DNA of 6,828 nucleotides from contig CAMEPN010000099.1 of the NCBI GenBank assembly GCA_945931735.1, positions 1-6,828 on the forward strand, written 5' to 3'. Made by a program: the position numbers and the translations under genes. The DNA is from an uncultured Clostridia bacterium. Its GTDB lineage: Bacteria > Bacillota > Clostridia > Oscillospirales > Ruminococcaceae. The notes under the pieces were generated by a model. The model saw nothing but the letters and a program-made list of their open reading frames with translations, was not told the DNA's origin and searched no databases. This document shows, piece after piece, positions 1 through 3,663 of the stretch (position 1 is its first letter; each line of letters begins with the position of its first letter).

Positions 1-1
1 C

Positions 2-394
2 GAGGCGTTCGACCCGTTCGCGACGGTCGGCGTTGCGGAGTATGCCTGGGGGCAGCTCGGCGGGCTGAGCTATTGCGCGGTATCAATTGAAATGCCCGCG
101 GAGAATATCCTCGAGGTCGGCGACGTGTTCACCGTCAAGGACGCGGACGGCACCGAAAAAACGTCGATCGTCATGGAGCAGTCGCTTTCGGTGAACTGCA
201 CGGGCGGATTTATCGAGCGGATAAGCTGCACGGCGGAGAGCAAGGCGCAGATCCGCAATGTGAACAACCGCACGGACGCGATAGAAACATCTGTCGCGTC
301 GGCTGCGCCCGATAATTTCTGCGGAGCATTGGTGACATCGGGCGTAATGTCCGACGACGCATATTGCAAACAAATCACTTACGAGGAGGAATAA
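2..394 (+). CDS. Phage tail/baseplate protein, C-terminal 130 residues (5' end outside window)
   Basis: The open frame runs in from the left window edge to TAA at 392-394, and no start is visible, so this is a fragment. The part around VSIEMPAENILEVGDVFTV followed by an acidic turn and TSIVMEQS has the pattern seen near the C-terminus of siphovirus tail-tip or baseplate-hub proteins and tail-associated peptidases of Gram-positive phages: a beta-rich stretch placing a 'leaves G-D-V-F/T-V' strand before a variable loop. A polar tail (residues 80-110 of the fragment) may be a short helical segment. In siphophages such proteins sit at the tail tip and help puncture or bind the cell wall; that role is family knowledge and is not proven by this fragment. 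It is followed after 3 bases by the next gene, so both are in one operon. An in-frame ATG at 92 exists but lacks a ribosome binding site and cuts the conserved strand. Confidence 0.7.
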   Translation, partial: EAFDPFATVGVAEYAWGQLGGLSYCAVSIEMPAENILEVGDVFTVKDADGTEKTSIVMEQSLSVNCTGGFIERISCTAESKAQIRNVNNRTDAIETSVASAAPDNFCGALVTSGVMSDDAYCKQITYEEE

Positions 395-397
395 AAC

Positions 398-1042
398 GTG
401 GCATATATAAACACTATCAACATAGCACCGCAGAAGGACAGCCAAGCACTGGCTGACGCTATAATATCGGCGTTAAGCACAGCGCTGGGCTGGACGGTCA
501 ACGGTATGTACATCTGGAAACCCGATAGCGGTTTGGGGCTGCGTTTTGATCTTGGCGGAAGAAATAACGTCAAGGTATACATGGCTGCATGCTGCTCCAA
601 CTGCTATGTTTCAATCTCCTATCAGTACGACGTGGACTGGGCGTCGGGTGTAACCTACTGTGTGGACTATATCAACACCGGCAATACGGTAGTGGTTGGA
701 TACCGCCGCGCTGACAGTATGATATATTTGCCCGTTTGCATAGCAGCAAACGAACTGGGAGGGTACAAAGCTTTTCAGCTGTATAGTGACGCGCTGTTTT
801 GCCTTGCGTCTGACTATTCTGTTGTAAAACAACTGAAGCTACCACAAAACTACATAGCCGGCTGCGCAACATCGATAATGCGGCTTCCGGACGTTTTTTC
901 GGGAACAATGTTCAAAGATTTGTATCTGGAATTTTCGTGCCCGTATAATTCGACGGACAAGGTCTATTACATAGGCGGTAAGTATTACAGACACATCGGC
1001 ACAGGCGGTCAATACGGCGGTTTGGCTGTGCCTGTTGGATAA
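398..1042 (+). CDS. Phage structural-type protein of unknown function, 214 aa, cysteine-rich
   Basis: The start is GTG at 398, chosen because AGGAGG at 384-389 sits 8 bases before it; it overlaps nothing and follows the upstream stop by 3 bases. I do not recognise the family. Residues 12-32 (DSQALADAIISALSTALGW) look like one amphipathic helix. The remainder is beta-rich with many aromatic residues, and the end (about 185-214: KVYYIGGKYYRHIGTG, then a Gly-rich tail GLAVPVG) resembles the tips of phage fibre or baseplate proteins. There are eight cysteines, including a CCxxC cluster at 65-69, unusual for a virion protein. No signal peptide or membrane helix is seen. Its place between a tail-tip protein and the lysis gene suggests a distal tail, receptor-binding or baseplate part. 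Function remains an inference from position. Confidence 0.75.
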   Translation: MAYINTINIAPQKDSQALADAIISALSTALGWTVNGMYIWKPDSGLGLRFDLGGRNNVKVYMAACCSNCYVSISYQYDVDWASGVTYCVDYINTGNTVVVGYRRADSMIYLPVCIAANELGGYKAFQLYSDALFCLASDYSVVKQLKLPQNYIAGCATSIMRLPDVFSGTMFKDLYLEFSCPYNSTDKVYYIGGKYYRHIGTGGQYGGLAVPVG

Positions 1043-1061
1043 AAAATAACAGGAGGTAAAA

Positions 1062-1676
1062 ATGATAAAAAACGTCACACTCAGCGGCGAGGTGGAGTTC
1101 ATCGCCGTAAAAATATCGGGTATATACGTCTGCGTAAAAAACCGCACGGAGGGTATCGTATACGCCAGCGCTTCCCCCATTACCGACATAGGCGGCGACG
1201 AGGTTTTGCCCATAGATCCGAACGAAAGCGCAACATTATCCGGCGTCAGCGGTACGGTATATCTGCGCGGAAATGGCGCCGTAACGCTTGTCGGAACCGA
1301 CAGCAACGTTCCGGTTTTCAGCGGCTCCGGCGACGATGTGAGCGCGCCAAGCGGCAGCGGATTGATCCGCTGCGAACTGCACAGACTTAGTGATGACAGC
1401 TCAGTAATATTAAATGTTTCGGGAGCGGTATATTTCGGTGTACGCGGTCTGGGCAGCGCCGGACCCGATATCGCGTTGCTCGCCGGTTCCGAATATGCGG
1501 ACGAGAGCATTGTTGATACCAAAATCGGCGAAACGTATATCAATGAAGTGCCTGCGTCGGGCAATATATACATCAAAGGAACCAACGCGTATGTGCTCTA
1601 TACTGCGGACACATACGAAGCTATCGAACGCGCAGCGGCGATAAATCTTGCGGGGCTGGTGGAAATCTATGACTAA
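1062..1676 (+). CDS. Phage protein with two tandem beta-domains, 204 aa (probable tail/baseplate accessory)
   Basis: ATG at 1062 is preceded by AGGAGG at 1051-1056 with a 5-base spacer, an excellent start. The protein seems to be an internal duplication: residues about 19-80 (VCVKNRTEGIVYASASP ... GTVYLRGNGAVTLVGTD) and about 119-182 (AVYFGVRGLG ... GNIYIKGTNAYVLYTAD) share the same order of strands, each ending in a G-x-[VI]-Y-[LI]-[RK]-G-x-x-A strand pair. A Gly/Ser/Asp linker (about 86-100) joins them. Small beta-modules of this kind, starting with a 'VKN-t-g-IYVS' strand, are common in late genes of clostridial phages, where they are thought to decorate tail or baseplate. The C-terminus (ERAAAINLAGLVEIYD) overlaps the start of the next gene by 8 bases. 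No catalytic motif is visible. Adhesion or receptor contact is a guess. Confidence 0.75.
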   Translation: MIKNVTLSGEVEFIAVKISGIYVCVKNRTEGIVYASASPITDIGGDEVLPIDPNESATLSGVSGTVYLRGNGAVTLVGTDSNVPVFSGSGDDVSAPSGSGLIRCELHRLSDDSSVILNVSGAVYFGVRGLGSAGPDIALLAGSEYADESIVDTKIGETYINEVPASGNIYIKGTNAYVLYTADTYEAIERAAAINLAGLVEIYD

Positions 1677-2091
1677 TTACACGATCGTATCCGATATATT
1701 GCAGCCCGTCCGCGCGAACGAACTGACCGCGCAGGCTATCATGACGCAGATCGAGCGTGCCGACAGGATTATCAACCGATACAGCGGGCGCCCTTCCGGG
1801 GCGAAAATGATAAACGACACGCTTGCCGAGCTTGAGAGATACGAGCAGCAGCTCAACGCCTGCCTTGACGTACTTTGCGGCATTAGGGAACGTGCATTAA
1901 AATACATAAATACGCTCGACGGCGAAGAATACGCGATAATATACCGCTATTTCATCAAAGGCGAGAAAAAATGGGAGGACATTGCGCTGAGCACATTCAT
2001 GAGCGAACGGCGCGTGTTCCTGCTGCGCAAGTCAGCGCTGGCGAAGCTTGAGGCGGCTTATCAGAATGACAAAAAGGAGGCGATAAAATAG
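1669..2091 (+). CDS. Phage HTH protein with sigma-70 region 4-like C-terminus (DUF1492/ArpU-like), 140 aa
   Basis: The preferred start is ATG at 1669, with GGTGGA at 1658-1663 five bases upstream, overlapping the previous gene by 8 bases; an in-frame TTG at 1648 has no ribosome binding site. Residues about 16-78 are helical and charged, probably a coiled coil or dimerisation part. Residues 82-128 read LDGEEYAIIYRYFIKGEKKW-EDIA ... SERRVFLLRKSALAKLE, the order 'reach a stop, grow by a helix, W-x-x-IA, S-x-R-x-V, L-x-K-LE' typical of sigma-70 region 4-like HTH domains in phage DUF1492/ArpU/RinA-type late regulators. Such proteins usually activate late or packaging genes, and most lie near the small terminase gene; here the gene is between tail and holin genes. 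It ends at TAG 2089-2091, overlapping the holin GTG by one base, so translation is probably coupled. The family call is by pattern only. Confidence 0.7.
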   Translation: MTNYTIVSDILQPVRANELTAQAIMTQIERADRIINRYSGRPSGAKMINDTLAELERYEQQLNACLDVLCGIRERALKYINTLDGEEYAIIYRYFIKGEKKWEDIALSTFMSERRVFLLRKSALAKLEAAYQNDKKEAIK

Positions 2092-2489
2092 TGAAGTGGG
2101 ATAAGATATTAGACTGTATTGCGGCGGCGATAGGCGGCGTCGTGGGCTTTTTCTTCGGCGAGGTGACGGGGCTTTTCTGGGCGGTGATCGCGTTCATGGC
2201 GGTCGACTATGTGACGGGCGTGCTCGTAGCGGTGCTCAATAAGAACCTGTCCTCGGAGATAGGTTTTCAGGGACTGGTCAAGAAGTTTCTGATACTCGTT
2301 TTCGTGGCAATGGGGCATATCATTGATACATACGTTATCGGCTCGGGGTCGGCGCTGATGAGCGCGGTCATGCTGTTCTTTATTGCGAATGAGGGCGTGT
2401 CCATCGTTGAAAATGCGGTCGGGCTGGGTCTGCCCGTTCCGAAAAAGCTCCGCGAGGTGTTGGAGCAGTTGAAAAATGAAAACGAATGA
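2091..2489 (+). CDS. Phage holin, phage-holin-4 (toxin secretion/lysis holin) family, 132 aa
   Basis: GTG at 2091 overlaps the upstream stop (TAGTG); AGGAGG at 2075-2080 lies 10 bases before it. The protein has hydrophobic segments at about 8-22, 28-49, 64-84 and 86-103, a conserved-looking DYVTGV at 39-44, then LSSEIGFQGLVKKFLIL (53-69) and GHIIDTYV (75-82), and a charged tail (118-132, KKLREVLEQLKNENE). This order, including the 'SS-x-x-G-x-x-G-L-x-K-K' stretch, is characteristic of the Firmicutes phage-holin-4 family (Pfam PF05105 type, which includes the TcdE/BhlA-like 'toxin secretion/phage lysis' holins). The length matches the family. Holins oligomerise in the inner membrane and open it at a set time so endolysin reaches the cell wall. 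It is the last gene before a strong terminator, and no endolysin is found after it. Confidence 0.92.
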   Translation: MKWDKILDCIAAAIGGVVGFFFGEVTGLFWAVIAFMAVDYVTGVLVAVLNKNLSSEIGFQGLVKKFLILVFVAMGHIIDTYVIGSGSALMSAVMLFFIANEGVSIVENAVGLGLPVPKKLREVLEQLKNENE

Positions 2490-2500
2490 ATATAGTTTTT

Positions 2501-2536
2501 CCGCCCTCGAGGGTAGTTCCTCGGGGGCGGTTTTTT
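2501..2536 (+). terminator. Intrinsic terminator of the phage late operon
   Basis: The left arm at 2501-2512 (CCGCCCTCGAGG) pairs over 12 positions with 2519-2530 (CCTCGGGGGCGG), with one T-G wobble and a 6-base loop, followed by six T at 2531-2536. It starts 12 bases after the holin stop, so the holin is the last gene of the late transcript and the following gene needs its own promoter. Confidence 0.93.
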
Positions 2537-2546
2537 AAAAAACAGC

Positions 2547-2575
2547 TTGCATTACTCGTCAAAAAGTGGTATAAT
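2547..2575 (+). promoter_or_regulatory. Sigma-A promoter with extended -10 for the 308-aa membrane protein gene
   Basis: A perfect -10 TATAAT at 2570-2575 is preceded by TGG at 2567-2569 (the TGN extended -10 element). A TTGCAT -35 at 2547-2552 stands 17 bases upstream; only its TTG matches the consensus, as is usual for extended -10 promoters. Transcription would begin near 2582, about 13 bases before the start codon at 2595. It lies just after the late-operon terminator, so the downstream gene can be expressed from the quiet prophage. Confidence 0.85.
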
Positions 2576-2594
2576 TTACCCTAGAGGTGAGATT

Positions 2595-3521
2595 ATGATC
2601 AAAAAGATGTTAAAATACAGAAAGCTTTGTACTGCATTATTTATAATTGCTGGCATTGTTATGACGGCGTTTTTGTTTTCTTTTTCTTCCAACTATCCCA
2701 ATGAAATTGATATGCCTTGGATAGAGAGGTTGTATTATTGCGTTCAAATCGTTGCAGGGCTTTATGTTGTCGTAGGTGCGGTAATCGCTGTTTGGCAATA
2801 TTATATTTCAACTAAGAGCGAATTTATTAAAAACGAGAGTGAAAAGGTCAACAAGGCAATTGAACTGGCGGGGTATTACAAGGATAATGTGATTATTCCG
2901 TTTACGTATGTGAGATATGTTTATGATCGTATTAAGGTTATTGACATAATTAAATCCATCGAACCGAAAAAAATGAATAATTTCAATCTCCTTGAATTGA
3001 ATCAAAATCTCAGTGAAAACGATATAAACTTATTAAAAGAGTCAATCACTAAAAAATTGTTTATTGAGGCTGTTAAGGAAGCCAATCTTATATACAACTT
3101 AAATTCTATTGAAACATCTTATTTTGATAAGTGCTTAGCAGAATGTCCCGATAACAAAGATAAGATTGACCCTTTGGCGCTTAAAATCGCACAGAACTGC
3201 ATGAAGGGTCAGATGCGGGACTTAATGAATAATATTGAATATTTTGCAATGTTCTTTACCCATAATAATGCAGATGAGACAGTTGTTTTTCAGTCGCTTC
3301 ATCAATCCTACTTTGAAATCATTGAAACAATGTACTATTATATTGCATCGCACAATGTTGTTGATCAGCATAAATTTTATGTTAATGCAACTAATTTGTA
3401 TCTCTTGTGGATAAAGGAAGATGAGGGGAATCAGCAAAAATTGAGGGAAGCTGAGGAGAAAATCAATGAAATAAAGCAGCCTAGTATAGGAACAGTATCA
3501 AAAAATTTTTTTGATACATAG
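2595..3521 (+). CDS. Two-helix membrane protein of unknown function, 308 aa; prophage accessory (moron) gene
   Basis: The start is ATG at 2595: AGAGGTGAG at 2583-2591 is a good ribosome binding site, while an in-frame TTG at 2547 lies inside the -35 box and would precede the transcription start. Residues 12-32 and about 47-69 are membrane helices; a short stretch with NYPNEIDMPW lies between them, predicted outside. From 70 on it is a long cytoplasmic, highly helical domain: YYISTKSEFIKNESEKVNKA, then IELAGYYKDNVI (89-100), and a late part with NIEYFAMFFTHNNADETVVF (213-232) and a Tyr-rich helix IIETMYYYI (242-250). This two-helix anchor plus helical 'YYKDNIIP ... N-x-E-x-F-A ... DE-x-V-x-x-S' layout resembles DUF4760-like proteins found in phage and accessory loci. 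Coding is strongly AT-rich compared with both flanks and it has its own promoter, typical of morons. Superinfection exclusion or abortive infection is a hypothesis; no catalytic motif is seen. Confidence 0.85.
   Translation: MIKKMLKYRKLCTALFIIAGIVMTAFLFSFSSNYPNEIDMPWIERLYYCVQIVAGLYVVVGAVIAVWQYYISTKSEFIKNESEKVNKAIELAGYYKDNVIIPFTYVRYVYDRIKVIDIIKSIEPKKMNNFNLLELNQNLSENDINLLKESITKKLFIEAVKEANLIYNLNSIETSYFDKCLAECPDNKDKIDPLALKIAQNCMKGQMRDLMNNIEYFAMFFTHNNADETVVFQSLHQSYFEIIETMYYYIASHNVVDQHKFYVNATNLYLLWIKEDEGNQQKLREAEEKINEIKQPSIGTVSKNFFDT
3495..3517. repeat. Perfect 23-nt palindrome just before a consensus promoter (candidate operator)
   Basis: The sequence is GTATC, six A, seven T, GATAC: arms 3495-3505 and 3507-3517 are exact inverted copies around the T at 3506. 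It covers the last codons of the 308-aa gene and ends 7 bases before the -35 box at 3525. A dyad there fits a dimeric repressor or activator site. As an RNA hairpin it is too tight and too A/U-rich, and has no U-run after it, to be a good terminator. Function is inferred from position only. Confidence 0.4.
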
Positions 3522-3524
3522 CTC

Positions 3525-3553
3525 TTGACAAATATAACAAAGTGTAATATAAT
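3525..3553 (+). promoter_or_regulatory. Perfect consensus sigma-A promoter (TTGACA-17-TATAAT)
   Basis: TTGACA at 3525-3530, 17-base spacer, TATAAT at 3548-3553: all 12 positions match consensus at optimal spacing. Expected start near 3560. The only things downstream before a strong terminator are a 9-codon ORF and its ribosome binding site, so the promoter serves a transcript of about 95 bases. Such a perfect promoter would be very strong unless repressed; a palindrome at 3495-3517 just upstream is a possible control site. Confidence 0.92.
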
Positions 3554-3584
3554 ATAATCAAAGGAGTGAAAGGAGGACATTTAT

Positions 3585-3614
3585 ATGAGCAACGGAGGAA
3601 TTTCAATCTTTTAA
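3585..3614 (+). CDS. Nine-codon ORF (MSNGGISIF) with ideal ribosome binding site
   Basis: ATG at 3585 is preceded by AGGAGG at 3571-3576 with an 8-base spacer; stop TAA at 3612-3614. Everything needed for expression is present in a short space: consensus promoter, ribosome binding site, ORF and terminator (3622-3654), which is too much to be by chance. The product is too short for homology. Three readings are possible: a real micropeptide, a leader peptide whose translation matters for the hairpin just after its stop, or a degenerate stub of a once longer small protein (for example a small membrane or toxin-like peptide) cut down by a stop. Nothing shows which. The ORF ends 8 bases before the hairpin, closer than usual. 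No coding gene lies downstream on this strand, so a simple attenuator role is unlikely unless the element's ends are rejoined after excision. Confidence 0.45.
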   Translation: MSNGGISIF

Positions 3615-3621
3615 AATATTG

Positions 3622-3654
3622 CGCCCTGCAAGGAAACTTGCAGGGCGTTGTTTT
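3622..3654 (+). terminator. Strong intrinsic terminator between the prophage end and feoB
   Basis: CGCCCTGCAAG at 3622-3632 pairs perfectly over 11 bases with 3637-3647 across a GAAA tetraloop, followed by TTGTTTT. On the other strand the hairpin is followed by a weaker T-rich run, so it may also end transcription coming from the truncated feoB, whose stop is 10 bases away. It insulates prophage and host transcription at the junction. Confidence 0.92.
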
Positions 3655-3663
3655 GCAATAGTT

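Noticed and set aside
839..1585. 248-codon - strand open frame opposite the two phage structural genes
   Set aside because: The + strand genes have ideal ribosome binding sites and continuous operon layout; the antisense frame is low-complexity Ser/Thr/Pro with no start signal.
1648..1668. TTG start adding seven residues to the HTH protein
   Set aside because: No ribosome binding site; ATG 1669 is better placed and starts a sensible N-terminus.
2547..2594. TTG start extending the 308-aa protein by 16 residues
   Set aside because: The TTG is part of the -35 box, so it would not be transcribed; ATG 2595 has the ribosome binding site.
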